DNA of 64,000 nt, from positions 1-64,000 of the forward strand of contig NZ_BAAALT010000016.1 of NCBI RefSeq assembly GCF_039528515.1, read 5' to 3'. The DNA is from Luedemannella flava (GTDB lineage Bacteria; Actinomycetota; Actinomycetes; Mycobacteriales; Micromonosporaceae). Positions 37,301 to 46,094 of this stretch are shown here, piece by piece. Each line of letters begins with the position of its first letter. Within the stretch, counting starts at the first letter, position 1. A program made the translations under genes and the position numbers. Below the pieces are notes generated by a model. That model searched no databases, was not told where the DNA came from, and saw only the letters and a list, made by a program, of their open reading frames with translations.

Positions 37301-40300
37301 CGACAACGCGTTCCTGGAGGCCCCCGACAAGGGACTTGTCGCGAAGACCGAAGTCATGTCCACGTGGAACTCGGGTTCGCCGACGTTCCTCACGACGTCG
37401 CGGTTCGCGTACGACATCCACGGTCGGGCGACGAGCACCTGGGACGCCCTGAACTACGAGTCGAAGACCGAGTTCACGCCGTTGACCGGCGGGCCGGTCA
37501 CCGCTATGAAGGCGACGAACCCGCTCGGGCACGTGACCACGACGACGCTCGACCCCGCGTACGGCATGGGCACGGCCATTGTCGACGCGAACCTCAAGCG
37601 CACCGACATCGCCTATGACGGTCTTGGTCGAATGACCAGCGTCTGGCTGCCGGGCCGCGACAAAGCCACCAAGACCGCCAACTTGACGTTCGGATACCAG
37701 CTGCGCACGAACGCGCCAACGGTCGTGTCCACCAGCAGTCTCAACGGCTCGGAGCAGTACATCACCCGGTACGCCCTGTACGACGGCCTGATGCGCGACC
37801 GGCAGACCCAGACGGCGTCGCCGTCGGGCGGGCGGCTGATCACGGAGAACTTCTACGACACCGTCGGCAACAAGGTCAAAACCTACAACCTGTACTACGC
37901 GACCGGCGCGCCGAGCGCGACGCTGGTCACCGCCACGCAGCGCACCGACGTGCCCAACCAGTACCGCACCGTCTTCGACGGTGCGAAGCGGGAGACCGCC
38001 GTCATCTTCCAGCCGTACGACGCGGAACGGTGGCGGACCACGACGGCTTACGGCGGCGACCGTACGGACGTCACCCCGCCCGCCGGTGGCACGGCCGCCT
38101 CGACGGTCGTCGACGCGCATGGTCGGACCACAGCCTTGCGGCAGTACTTCGGTGCCACCCCGACGCCGACCACCGCGGGCACGTGGGACCAGACGTCGTA
38201 CGCGTACAACGCCAAGGGCCAGCTCGCCACGGTCACCGACGCACTGGGCAACGAGTGGAAGTCCACATATGACCTGCTCGGCCGCCTGAGCGAGGCGAAG
38301 GATCCGGACAAGGGCACCACGAAGTACGGCTATGACAACGCTGGTCGGCTCACCTCGGTGACGGACAGCAACAACAAGAAGCTGCTCTTCGTGCTCGACG
38401 CGCTCGGCCGGAAGAAGTCGGTCTACGAGGACTCGCTCAGCGGCACGCTGCGCGCCCAGTGGGTCTATGACACCATCGCGAAGGGTCAGCTGAGCACCTC
38501 GACCCGCAAGGTCGGCACCGCCCTCTATCAGAGCAAGATCCTCGCCTACAACGATCGCTACCAGCCCACCCAGAGCGAGATCGTTATTCCGTCGGCCGAG
38601 ACCGGCCTCGCGGGCACCTACGCCTACGCCAACACGTACAACGGCGTCGACGGGTCGCTGACGTCGTCAACGCTCCCCGGTATGGCGACTGGCGGGCTAC
38701 CGACCGAGACGCTGTCCTACACCCACAACAGCCTCGGCATGCCCATCGCGATGTCGTCGCTGTACGGGACCAGCCCTGGAACGAATCTCAAGCTGGTTCC
38801 CGCTGTCGCCTACAACGCGCTGGGCCAGACCGAGCAGATCACTCTCGACACCGATGACACCGCCGGTGGCCGGGTCTGGCAGTCCTACACCCGGCAACTG
38901 GAGACCGGTCGGATCACCGGCATTCGTACGGACCGCGACACGGTGGCCCCGTACACGGTCATGGATCAGCGCCTCACGTACGACAACGCCGGCAACATTA
39001 CGAAGATCACGGATGCCGCGCCCGATCCCGTGGACGACACCCAGTGCTTCACGTACGACTTCCTCCGCCGCCTTACCGAGGCATGGACTCCGGCCAGCGG
39101 CGACTGTAACGCCGCCAAGTCGACCGCCGCGCTGGGTGGGCCGGCGCCCTACTGGCACACCTGGGCGCTGGACAAGACCGGCAACCGGACAAAGCTCACC
39201 GTTCACACGACGTCGATGAACTACGTCACCGACTACCAGTACCCGGCCGCGGGTGCGAGCGCGACCCGCCCGCACGCGGTCAACTCGACGACGGGTGCGC
39301 AGGTTTCCGAGTACCGCTACGACGCCAACGGCGCTACGCTCTGCCGCCCGGCCGGAACGGGAACCAACGACTGCGACGCGTCGAATCCCACCACGGCCGG
39401 TTCGCAGGTGCTGACCTGGGATCCCGAGGGCCACCTGGCGACCTCGACCGACGCGACCGGCGCCACCAGCTACATCTACGACGCCGACGGCAACCGCCTG
39501 ATCCGCCGCGACCCGACCGGCAAGACCCTCTACCTGCCCGGCCAGGAGGTCCGGTACACCACGTCGTCCCAGGTGGTGACCTGCACCCGCTACTACGCGC
39601 TCGGTGACGCGGTGTTTGCATCGCGTGATGCCGCCGGCCTGACCTGGCTCGGCGGTGACCACCAGGGCACGGCACAGGTCTCGATCCGCCAGTCTGACCA
39701 GCAGCTCACGGCTCGGCGCCAGTTGCCCTACGGCGGAGCTCGCGGGGCGGCCGTGACCTGGCCGAACACCAAGGGCTTCGTGGGCGGCACGACGGACAAC
39801 ACGGGCCTGACGCATCTTGGCGCCCGCGAATACGACCCCAACACGGGCCGCTTCATATCCGTCGACCCCGTCATGGATATGAACGACCCGCAGCAGTGGA
39901 ACGGTTACAGCTACTCGGGTAACAGCCCGATCACATTCAGTGATCCGAGCGGTCTCTGGAGCTTCGCCAGCCTCGCCACGGCGAGCTGTAACTACACAAA
40001 CCAGTACGCCGCGAGTGCCTGCGCATCGGCGACCAAGGGATACGTCTCGGTCACCATCACGGTCGCCGAGGAATTCAGCATCTTTGCTAACGAGTACTGC
40101 AACTGCGACTTCAAGAAGGATATCCTCGAGGACTTCCCGTACGAGCCGTACATGAAGAATGTCGTTCAGCAGTTCCTGTGCAAGCAGATGAGCGGCATCA
40201 CCTGCACGGAATACGCGGAGCGGAACGGCGAGGTCGACCCCTGGAAGATGCTCAAGGACTTCACCGGCGTCTCCGATGCGGAGGACTGCTTCGGCGAAGG

Positions 40301-41231
40301 TTCTGTCAGCGGATGTGTATGGACAGCCGTCAACGTCATCGGCCTGATATTTACCATTGCCAAGGTCGGCAAGATCGCAGCGATGGCACGGATCAAGAAT
40401 GGCGCGAAGGCGGTCGGCGCCGCAGACGAAGCGAGCAAGGTCAGATTCACGCAAACCGTGGAATGTCTGCTCGGCGCCCTGAAGAAGGACAGCTTCTCGG
40501 GCGACACAGAGGTCTTGATGGCCGACGGGACGAGAAAGCGCATCTCGGAGATCCGGGTCGGAGACGAGGTGCTAGCCACCGACCCCGAGACCGGTGAGCA
40601 GGCCCCGCGCAAGGTGACGAAGGTCTGGGTCCACGACGACATGCTCGTTGACCTCCGCCTGGACGGCGGGGCGACGGTGACGACCACCGAAGATCACCTT
40701 TTCTGGAACGCGACCGACCGGCAGTGGCAGGAGACTCAGCAATTCGACGAGGGTGACCTGCTCTACACGGCGGGCGGCGGCTCGGTCGCGGTCGCCGGCC
40801 TCAACATGGCGACGGCACACCGGGCCCGGGCCTATAACCTCACCGTCGCCGGCATTCACACGTACTACGTGTTCGCGCTGAGCACCCCGGTCCTGGTGCA
40901 CAACGAAGCCTGCTCGGTCTTTATGGTCGGGATGGACTATAAGCACACCTTCAACACGTCGGTTGGCGAGATCGACTTTTTCGCGAATGAGGTCAGAGCG
41001 TCTGACGGCACGCTCTGGTTGAAGGATGTGTCGATCGCCCCCGGCCGGGGCAGCATCGGGGACTGGGAGGCCTTGCGAAAGCGGCTGCAACGCGGCGAGG
41101 CGATGGACTTCCTGAAGCAGCTTGAAGACCAGGCTAGACTGCAGGGCTACGACAAGCTCCGGATCACCGGAGTGCGAACCACAGGTCCGGCTGCGGGTCA
41201 CGTGACGGATATTACGCGAGACCTCACCTAG
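34329..41231 (+). CDS. RHS2: secreted RHS/YD-repeat polymorphic toxin with HINT and a different tip
   Basis: A 2300-residue paralogue of RHS1 from GTG 34329 (CGGAGGT upstream). Signal peptide, N-terminal domain, YD repeats and RHS core align closely to RHS1 up to the core end FSDPSGL (near residue 1876). Then the sequences part, sharing only the pretoxin pattern (DAEDCFGEGSVSGCVWTAVN) and the HINT domain. HINT starts at Ser2055 (DSFSGDTEVLMADG) with TTEDHLFW and ends STPVLVHN at Asn2192. The tip (2193-2300, 108 residues) is unlike that of RHS1: MVGMDYKHTFNTSVGEIDFF, a central helical region and a final HVTDITRDLT. I do not recognise it. Unlike RHS1, its tip keeps the high GC of the host. An immunity candidate starts 6 bp downstream. 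Confidence 0.85.
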   Translation: MTSRLSDGHVVQVHPHTSRPDRLRRTARRAVAMALAGVLVGTLSDQPAFAWPGAAATLAAPPTPQTVPAVPVSNVSWSAPPVLPNSTDTLPAASNPPAEWPSAGATTVSLAAAAGSSSATDAAAAATTAAKAGGLNLKVGATGASSSSSARDTTSTAAPKQVRVEVLDRAATAKAGVTGVVMKVARTDGSSAAGKIALSVDYKAFAGAYGADWASRLRLVSLPACALTTPEERACAGTPLKSTNDVKAKAVSASVAVSSAGSVVALAAAPSGPSGSYAATSLQSSSTWSAGGNSGAFNWSYPMRVPPSAGGLAPQVSVGYNSQSVDGRHAASNNQPSWAGEGFDVGAGGLIERRYLPCAEDMDDDANNDEKTGDMCWETNNAVLSLAGHSGELIYNSTEGRWHLRADDGTRIRRETGGVNGDNDGEYWVVTTTDGTQYWFGLNRLPGWTSGDPVTESTYTVPVYGNDPNEPCHATAFEDSDCVQAWRWNLDYVVDVNGNSMSYWYVKETNKYGRNLDSSDAPTYVRGGYLDRVDYGTRRDNNIESVLDAPAPQRVDFGVADRCVSNCTTKNATNWPDVPWDSECTGTPCENYSPTFWTTKRLATVTTQVRSGSSYSNVERWTLRHSFPDPGDGTRAGLWLSKLSHEGLAGTTTTVPDIEFAGIQLANRVDTVDFAPAMNWWRVARIRNESGGTINITYSAPECVAGSPPNPATNTKRCYPVRWTPEGAATPKQDWFHKYVVTDIYEIDHTGGAAPQGSPRIAYHYTYYDGVAWHYTDDDGLVDPKDRDWSDYRGYGRVGVTVGDPDDPGRTYTETKFFRGMHGDRANDSGGTRTVTITGTGVATVNDENAYAGLARETTVFNGPGGAVVTREVNEPWQSAATATRGSVSARFVAIKATHKRAARDGGRADLVASATTTFDAYGMAVQVEDLGDTAVTGDETCVKTTYEPRNNTAWIMDKSHKVQKYAVGCASTTGTLTEAQIIGEDRTIYDDNAFLEAPDKGLVAKTEVMSTWNSGSPTFLTTSRFAYDIHGRATSTWDALNYESKTEFTPLTGGPVTAMKATNPLGHVTTTTLDPAYGMGTAIVDANLKRTDIAYDGLGRMTSVWLPGRDKATKTANLTFGYQLRTNAPTVVSTSSLNGSEQYITRYALYDGLMRDRQTQTASPSGGRLITENFYDTVGNKVKTYNLYYATGAPSATLVTATQRTDVPNQYRTVFDGAKRETAVIFQPYDAERWRTTTAYGGDRTDVTPPAGGTAASTVVDAHGRTTALRQYFGATPTPTTAGTWDQTSYAYNAKGQLATVTDALGNEWKSTYDLLGRLSEAKDPDKGTTKYGYDNAGRLTSVTDSNNKKLLFVLDALGRKKSVYEDSLSGTLRAQWVYDTIAKGQLSTSTRKVGTALYQSKILAYNDRYQPTQSEIVIPSAETGLAGTYAYANTYNGVDGSLTSSTLPGMATGGLPTETLSYTHNSLGMPIAMSSLYGTSPGTNLKLVPAVAYNALGQTEQITLDTDDTAGGRVWQSYTRQLETGRITGIRTDRDTVAPYTVMDQRLTYDNAGNITKITDAAPDPVDDTQCFTYDFLRRLTEAWTPASGDCNAAKSTAALGGPAPYWHTWALDKTGNRTKLTVHTTSMNYVTDYQYPAAGASATRPHAVNSTTGAQVSEYRYDANGATLCRPAGTGTNDCDASNPTTAGSQVLTWDPEGHLATSTDATGATSYIYDADGNRLIRRDPTGKTLYLPGQEVRYTTSSQVVTCTRYYALGDAVFASRDAAGLTWLGGDHQGTAQVSIRQSDQQLTARRQLPYGGARGAAVTWPNTKGFVGGTTDNTGLTHLGAREYDPNTGRFISVDPVMDMNDPQQWNGYSYSGNSPITFSDPSGLWSFASLATASCNYTNQYAASACASATKGYVSVTITVAEEFSIFANEYCNCDFKKDILEDFPYEPYMKNVVQQFLCKQMSGITCTEYAERNGEVDPWKMLKDFTGVSDAEDCFGEGSVSGCVWTAVNVIGLIFTIAKVGKIAAMARIKNGAKAVGAADEASKVRFTQTVECLLGALKKDSFSGDTEVLMADGTRKRISEIRVGDEVLATDPETGEQAPRKVTKVWVHDDMLVDLRLDGGATVTTTEDHLFWNATDRQWQETQQFDEGDLLYTAGGGSVAVAGLNMATAHRARAYNLTVAGIHTYYVFALSTPVLVHNEACSVFMVGMDYKHTFNTSVGEIDFFANEVRASDGTLWLKDVSIAPGRGSIGDWEALRKRLQRGEAMDFLKQLEDQARLQGYDKLRITGVRTTGPAAGHVTDITRDLT

Positions 41232-41237
41232 GAGATC

Positions 41238-41507
41238 ATGTTGGGTGGCGAAGAGTACGCTGAGCTGATTTCCGGGGCTCGGCAAATGCTCACGGACGGC
41301 GCGGCCATCGACGACGTGATTCGGTTTCTGCGGGAGTGCGATGTCTACATGGGCGACAGCATCCGGATCCTGATTAGGACCGGACTAGTGGGCGTCCACG
41401 AGGCGAAGATCGCGGTCGTGCACAGCCCGGTGTGGCTGGATACGCGGGCGCAACAGGCCGCGCTTGAGGAAGCGGCAATCGACGCGGTTACTCGGGAAAA
41501 TCAGTAA
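41238..41507 (+). CDS. Candidate immunity protein for the RHS2 tip
   Basis: An 89-residue acidic cytoplasmic protein, ATG 41238 with AGGAG just upstream, 6 bp after the RHS2 stop. It is helical: DDVIRFLRECDVYMGDSIRI, then RTGLVGVHEAKIAVVHSPVW. The second half faintly resembles the C-terminal fold of ribosomal protein L7/L12 (GLxxxEAKxxV pattern), a likeness I recall in some small proteins beside toxins; this is speculative. Its position makes it the likely antitoxin. Confidence 0.65.
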   Translation: MLGGEEYAELISGARQMLTDGAAIDDVIRFLRECDVYMGDSIRILIRTGLVGVHEAKIAVVHSPVWLDTRAQQAALEEAAIDAVTRENQ

Positions 41508-41522
41508 CCTATTGACACAAGA

Positions 41523-41555
41523 CGAAGGGCCAGGAGAATTTCTCCTGGCCCTTCG
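41523..41555. terminator. Bidirectional hairpin terminator
   Basis: 16-bp arms (CGAAGGGCCAGGAGAA / TTCTCCTGGCCCTTCG) separated by one base, followed on the plus strand by CTCTTTG. It ends the RHS2/immunity transcript and lies 8 bp past the 3' end of the convergent tRNA gene. Confidence 0.75.
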
Positions 41556-41562
41556 CTCTTTG

Positions 41563-41636
41563 TCGGGGTGGCGGGATTTGAACCCACGACCTCTGCGTCC
41601 CGAACGCAGCGCGCTGCCAAGCTGCGCTACACCCCG
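41563..41636 (-). tRNA. tRNA-Pro (anticodon CGG)
   Basis: Reading the minus strand from 41636: acceptor CGGGGTG pairs with CACCCCG, D-arm region TAGCGCAGCTTGGCAGCGC, anticodon arm CTGCG-TTCGGGA-CGCAG with CGG anticodon (bases 41602-41600), T-arm with GTTCAAATCC. 74 nt; the 3' CCA is not encoded (ACA follows). CCG codons are frequent in this high-GC DNA. Confidence 0.95.
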
Positions 41637-41695
41637 AGGTGGTGCCCGGCAATACTAACTGACCGCGCCGTACGGTCCAACTCGGTATCCCCCTG

Positions 41696-42589
41696 TCAGC
41701 GCGGCACGAGCGTGAGCAGCGACACTTCGGGCCGGCAGGCGAACCGGATCGGCGCCGTCGGGTGCGTGCCCAGGCCCGCCGACACGTGCAGCCAGGCGTC
41801 GCTGTCGGGCCACCGGTGCAGCCCACGGGCCATCTTGCGGGGCAGGCCACAGTTGGTCACGAGAGCGCCCACGCCGGGGACCCGGACCTGCCCGCCGTGC
41901 GTGTGCCCGGCCAGCAGCAGCCCGAAGCCGTCGTACGCCATGGCGTCGAGGACCCGCGGCTCCGGCGAGTGGGTGACGCCGATGTTGACCTCGGCGGACG
42001 TGTCCACCGGGCCGGCGATCTGCTCGTAGTCGTCGCGGTCGACGTGCGGGTCGTCGACGCCGCCCAGCTCGATGGAGCGGCCGCCGGCCTTGAGCAGGAT
42101 GCGGGCGTTGTTCAGGTCCGCCCAGCCGCCGTCGACCAGGAGGCTGCGCAGCTCCTCCGTGGGCAGTTCGACGCCCTGGACGTACTCCCGATCATGGTCG
42201 AAGTAGCTGAGCGGGTTCTTCCAGACCGGGCCCTTGTAGTCATTCGAGCCGAAGACGAACGCGCCGGGGAAGTCGAAGAGGGGCTCATAGGCGCGGCGCA
42301 CGCCCGGAATGGCCTTCGGGTGGGCCATGTTGTCGCCCGTGACGATCACCAGGTCGGGGTCGAGGGCGGCCAGCTCGGCGACCCAGCGCTGCTTGCGGGC
42401 CTGCGCCGGCATCAGGTGCAGGTCCGACACGTGCAGGACGCGTAGGGGCTCCGCGTCGGGGGCCAGCAGCGGCACCTCGAAGCGGCGCAGGGTGAACAGG
42501 TTCCGCTCGATGAGGGAGGCGTAGGCGAAGGTGGCCGCGCCGGCCACCGCGAGGCCCGCGCCGAGGCGGTAAACAGTGCGCGCACGCAT
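41696..42589 (-). CDS. Membrane-anchored metallophosphoesterase (YkuE/Rv3683-like)
   Basis: A 297-residue protein with an N-terminal membrane helix (VYRLGAGLAVAGAATFAYA) and a calcineurin-like phosphoesterase domain. Metal-ligand motifs are in order: HVSDLHL, VTGDN, FGSNDYK, THSPEPR and GHTHGGQV, with the Asn/His pattern of the family. It is the counterpart of Rv3683 in the conserved block that includes PonA2, WhiB4 and the ArsA-like pair. It is divergent from the YqeY-like gene (54 bp). Substrate unknown, perhaps a wall or lipid phosphate. Confidence 0.85.
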   Translation of the reverse strand: MRARTVYRLGAGLAVAGAATFAYASLIERNLFTLRRFEVPLLAPDAEPLRVLHVSDLHLMPAQARKQRWVAELAALDPDLVIVTGDNMAHPKAIPGVRRAYEPLFDFPGAFVFGSNDYKGPVWKNPLSYFDHDREYVQGVELPTEELRSLLVDGGWADLNNARILLKAGGRSIELGGVDDPHVDRDDYEQIAGPVDTSAEVNIGVTHSPEPRVLDAMAYDGFGLLLAGHTHGGQVRVPGVGALVTNCGLPRKMARGLHRWPDSDAWLHVSAGLGTHPTAPIRFACRPEVSLLTLVPR

Positions 42590-42643
42590 ATGCCACAGAG
42601 TAATGTGCGTCGCGGTTCACTTCTGAAGGGCGGTGCGACTCCC

Positions 42644-43099
42644 ATGACGGCGCTCAAGGCGCGGCTCGAACACGACCTCAAGGACGCCATGCGGTCCCGC
42701 GACGAGCTGGTCACCTCCACGCTGCGGATGGCCCTGGCGGCGGTCCGGACGGCCGAGGTCGCCGGCAAGGCGGCGCGCGACCTCAGTGACGACGAGGTGC
42801 TGGGCGTGCTCACCAAGGAGGCCAAGAAGCGCCGGGAGGCCGCTGAGGCGTTCGCGGCCGCCGGGCGGGCCGAGTCCGCGGACAAGGAGCGGGCCGAGGA
42901 GCGGGTGCTCGCCGGCTACCTGCCGAAGCAGCTCTCCGACGCGGAGATCGCCGAGATCGTCTCCGGCGCGCTCGCCGCCGGCGGGTTCACCGCGCAGGGG
43001 CAGATGGGCCAGGCCATGAAGGCCGTCCAGGCCGCGATCGCCGGCCGCGCCGAGGGCGGCCGCGTGGCGGCGGAGGTCCGTAGGCAGCTCGCGGGCTGA
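42644..43099 (+). CDS. GatB/YqeY domain protein
   Basis: A 151-residue cytoplasmic protein of the YqeY family: MTALKARLEHDLKDAMRSRD start, conserved KEAKKRREAAEAFAAAGR, and the tail domain related to that of GatB (YLPKQLSDAEIAEIV, GQAMKAVQA). Role unknown; possibly tRNA-linked. The start is ATG 42644 with GAAGGG upstream. A strong hairpin terminator follows its stop. Confidence 0.85.
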   Translation: MTALKARLEHDLKDAMRSRDELVTSTLRMALAAVRTAEVAGKAARDLSDDEVLGVLTKEAKKRREAAEAFAAAGRAESADKERAEERVLAGYLPKQLSDAEIAEIVSGALAAGGFTAQGQMGQAMKAVQAAIAGRAEGGRVAAEVRRQLAG

Positions 43100-43118
43100 A
43101 CAGACGTACCGGAAACAG

Positions 43119-43150
43119 AAAACCGCGCTCTGGTCGCAGAGCGCGGTTTT
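43119..43150. terminator. Bidirectional terminator between yqeY-like and ponA2-like genes
   Basis: A perfect 14-bp stem AAAACCGCGCTCTG / CAGAGCGCGGTTTT with a GTCG loop. A/T runs at both stem bases supply a U tract for either strand. It serves the two convergent genes. Confidence 0.9.
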
Positions 43151-43162
43151 CCGTGTGGCTCG

Positions 43163-45613
43163 TCAGTCTCTGCCGTTGCCGCCCCCGTTACCGGGTTGGC
43201 CTGGCAGGCCGGGCTCCTGGGTGGGCGGCCTGGTGCCCCTGCCGTTGCTGATGTGGATCAGGACGTAGCCGTCCTCGATCGTCCAGCGGTCCGGCTCGGT
43301 GCTCGCCACGGTGCCGGCGGGGCAGGGGGAGTCGATCGGGTTGTTGTCCACCTCGACGATGAAGCCCCGGCCGCGCAGGATCGAGCGGACCTCGTCCACG
43401 CCGCGGCACGTCAGGTTGCCGGGGATGCTGACCCGCTTGCCGGTGGTGTACTTCGCCGACGGCGGGGTGAAATTGACCGACTTCTTGCCCTTGAGGGCGT
43501 CGCGCATCGTGTACGCCACGGCGTTGTTGGTCAACATGGAGACGCCCACGTTGTCGTGCTGGGCGTAGTCCGGATCCGCCATGGTGCCGACGATCGAGAG
43601 CTGCTTGGTGCTCAGTGCCATGGTGGCCGTCCAGTTGACGTCCGAGGTGCCCGTCTTGCCCATGACCGGCTTGCCCACGATGCCGCGCACGCCGGTGGCG
43701 GTGCCACCGTCGCACTTGCTGACCGACGAGCGGTCGCCGACCGGGCAGCGGGCCGCGTCCACCGCGGCGCGCGCGACGTCGGCCTTGACGGCCTGCTTGC
43801 AGCGCGGCTTGGTGACCTCGTCCAGCACGTTCCCGGCGTGGTCGGTGATCTTCGAGACCGGGATGGGTTCGCAGTACTTGCCGTCGGCGGCCAGGGTCGC
43901 GTAGGCGTTGGCCAGCTCCAGCGGCACCGCGTCCGAGACGCCGAGGGTGAACGGGCCCCAGTTCCGGGCGCGGTCGGGGTCGCTGGAGAACTCGTAGTCG
44001 GCCGGGGCGTCCTTGGTGCCCTTGGCCCGGAACTGCATGCCGAGCCGCTTGGCGACCTCCACCACCTTGTCCGCGCCGACGCGCTCCTGCAGCGGCACGA
44101 AGTAGGTGTTCACGGAGCGGCCGAAGCCGGTCCACATGGTGCGCAGGCCGTTCATCCACTTCGGGTTCGCGTTGACCGGACACCAGTGCTTCCGGTCCTT
44201 GCAGGCCGCCCTGGAACTGCTCTCGACGGCGTACTGCGACTGGTAGGGCGACTTGGTGGCGATCGGGTAGTCCAGCGTGTAGCCGGCCTCGAGCGCGGCG
44301 ACCATCGTGAACATCTTGAACGTCGAACCCATCTTGTACCCGGTGATGTCGCCACCGCCGCTGATGAGCGGGTTCGTGGTGGTCGGGTACGTGCCCTTGA
44401 TGCCGAGTTTGCGCTTCTTCGGGTCGGTGGACGGGCCGTTACCCGACGTGTCCAGGCCGTACTTCCGGTTGGTCGCCATCGCCTTGATCTTGCCCGTGCC
44501 GGGTTCGATCGCGGCGAGGCTCAGCGCGATGGGATTACCCGTCTTGAGCTGCTTCTCGATGTTCTTCTTCGCCGCCGCCTGGACGCTCACGTCGAGGGTG
44601 GTGACGATGCGGAAGCCGCCGGCCTTGAGCTTGTTCTCGCGCGTCGAGGTGTCCGCGCCGAACGCCTCCTGCTGCAGCCACCAGCGGTACAGGTAGTCGC
44701 AGAAGAAGCCCCAGTCGTTCTTGCGGGTGGCCACGCAGCCGTTCGGGGTGCGCTTGCCGATGATCTTGAGCTGGGCCTTGTTGGCCTCGTCGGACTGGGC
44801 CTGGGTGATGTACCCGTTCTTCACCATCTGGCTCAGCACGTACTGCCGGCGGTCCAGGGCGTTCTTCAGGCCCGTCTTGGTCGTCGGGTCGTACGTGCTG
44901 GGGGCCTTCACGAGGCCGGCCAGCAGCGAGGCCTCGCCGAGGGTCAGGTTCTTCGGCTCCTTGCCGAAGAACACCTGGCTCGCGGCGTAGATGCCGTAGG
45001 TGGCGTTGCCGAACGCCGCGATGTTCAGGTAGCGCTCGAGGATCTGCTCCTTGGTCAGCTGGGTCTCCAGCGTGAGCGCGTACTTGATTTCCTTCATCTT
45101 GCGCAGGTTGGTGCGCTCGGTCGCGGCGATGATGTCCGACGGGCTGTCCGAGAAGTACGTCAGCGCCTGGCGCACGTACTGCATGGTCAAAGTGGACGCG
45201 CCCTGCTGGTCGTCGCTGTTCTGGTTGGCCACGTAGGCGCGCAGCACGCCCTGCACGTCGACGCCGTGGTGATCGTAGAAGCGCTCGTCCTCGGCCGCGA
45301 TGATGGCGTCCTGCATGATCTTCGGAATCTGCGCCAACGGGATGTCGTGGCGGTTCTCGTCGTAGATCGTGGCGAGCAGGGTCTTGTTGTCCGAGGCGTA
45401 GACGTAGCTGATCTGTGGCGACTGCAGCACCTGGAGCTGGCTGGGCAGGCCGCCGTAGGCGTCCGACCCGGACTTCATCGCCAGGCCACCCATCGCGATC
45501 GCCGGGAACGCCGCGGCCGCGACCACTACCCCGGCGAGGACCCCGCAGACGAGTAGCGCAGCGGCGTTGGCGAACAGGCTCCGATCGCGCGTGCGCATCC
45601 ACTTCACGCGCAC
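43163..45613 (-). CDS. ponA2: Class A penicillin-binding protein with PASTA domain (PonA2-like)
   Basis: An 816-residue bifunctional PBP. A membrane helix spans about 17-45. The GT51 glycosyltransferase domain shows AAEDERFYDHHGVD (catalytic Glu near 108) and GASTLTMQYVRQ (near 138). The transpeptidase domain has SxxK GSTFK (Ser near 427), SVN (near 500) and KTGTS (near 651). A single PASTA domain (about 725-800) and a Gly/Pro tail follow. It polymerises and crosslinks peptidoglycan outside the membrane. The PASTA domain and position beside whiB4 match M. tuberculosis PonA2 (Rv3682), needed for acid and stress tolerance. The start is ATG 45613; ATG 45598 is an alternative. Confidence 0.92.
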   Translation of the reverse strand: MRVKWMRTRDRSLFANAAALLVCGVLAGVVVAAAAFPAIAMGGLAMKSGSDAYGGLPSQLQVLQSPQISYVYASDNKTLLATIYDENRHDIPLAQIPKIMQDAIIAAEDERFYDHHGVDVQGVLRAYVANQNSDDQQGASTLTMQYVRQALTYFSDSPSDIIAATERTNLRKMKEIKYALTLETQLTKEQILERYLNIAAFGNATYGIYAASQVFFGKEPKNLTLGEASLLAGLVKAPSTYDPTTKTGLKNALDRRQYVLSQMVKNGYITQAQSDEANKAQLKIIGKRTPNGCVATRKNDWGFFCDYLYRWWLQQEAFGADTSTRENKLKAGGFRIVTTLDVSVQAAAKKNIEKQLKTGNPIALSLAAIEPGTGKIKAMATNRKYGLDTSGNGPSTDPKKRKLGIKGTYPTTTNPLISGGGDITGYKMGSTFKMFTMVAALEAGYTLDYPIATKSPYQSQYAVESSSRAACKDRKHWCPVNANPKWMNGLRTMWTGFGRSVNTYFVPLQERVGADKVVEVAKRLGMQFRAKGTKDAPADYEFSSDPDRARNWGPFTLGVSDAVPLELANAYATLAADGKYCEPIPVSKITDHAGNVLDEVTKPRCKQAVKADVARAAVDAARCPVGDRSSVSKCDGGTATGVRGIVGKPVMGKTGTSDVNWTATMALSTKQLSIVGTMADPDYAQHDNVGVSMLTNNAVAYTMRDALKGKKSVNFTPPSAKYTTGKRVSIPGNLTCRGVDEVRSILRGRGFIVEVDNNPIDSPCPAGTVASTEPDRWTIEDGYVLIHISNGRGTRPPTQEPGLPGQPGNGGGNGRD

Positions 45614-46094
45614 AGGGTACGTGACGTGCGCGCGTCTGTGGGTCCCGCGTCAATGCGTCGGCTTGCTGACCATTACCGGCCCGCGCAACGGTCGTTGGGC
45701 AGAGCGCACGATCACTCGTACGCGTGGCGCCCGGCATCAAGTGTCGGGCACCGCTGGTCCCCCCGCAGCCGTTTGCACGGGATTGCGTCGCAAGCCTTCC
45801 GGAGGAGCGCCTTTCTCCGGAGGAAGGTCTGCGGCCGGTCTGGCTCGGTACGGCCGGAGCGCGTGCGGCCGGCCCGGTCCTCGCCCGCTGCGCTCACCAG
45901 AGTTGATGCGGGATGAGGTGTCCTGTTATGCGGATTTCACGGACAACGTTGCGTAATCGTACGACTACGGAGCATGATGTCCGGCGGGGGATGTGCTCAA
46001 CGCCCAGCTCAACCAGGGCGGAGCCGTGCCTGATACCGGGGTAAGTCCGCTCCGGGCGGTGGGGACCGCCGGAGCGTAAGGGGGGACGTGACAG
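45614..46094. promoter_or_regulatory. Long divergent region and whiB4 leader
   Basis: 481 bp between divergent ponA2 and whiB4. No convincing gene is seen. Just before whiB4 a hairpin at 46048-46076 (CGCTCC...GGCGGT-GGGG-ACCGCC...GGAGCG) ends 18 bp before the ATG, close to the GGGGGG ribosome site, and could modulate translation. The length suggests a multi-input promoter, as is known for wblA/whiB4 genes. Confidence 0.45.
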
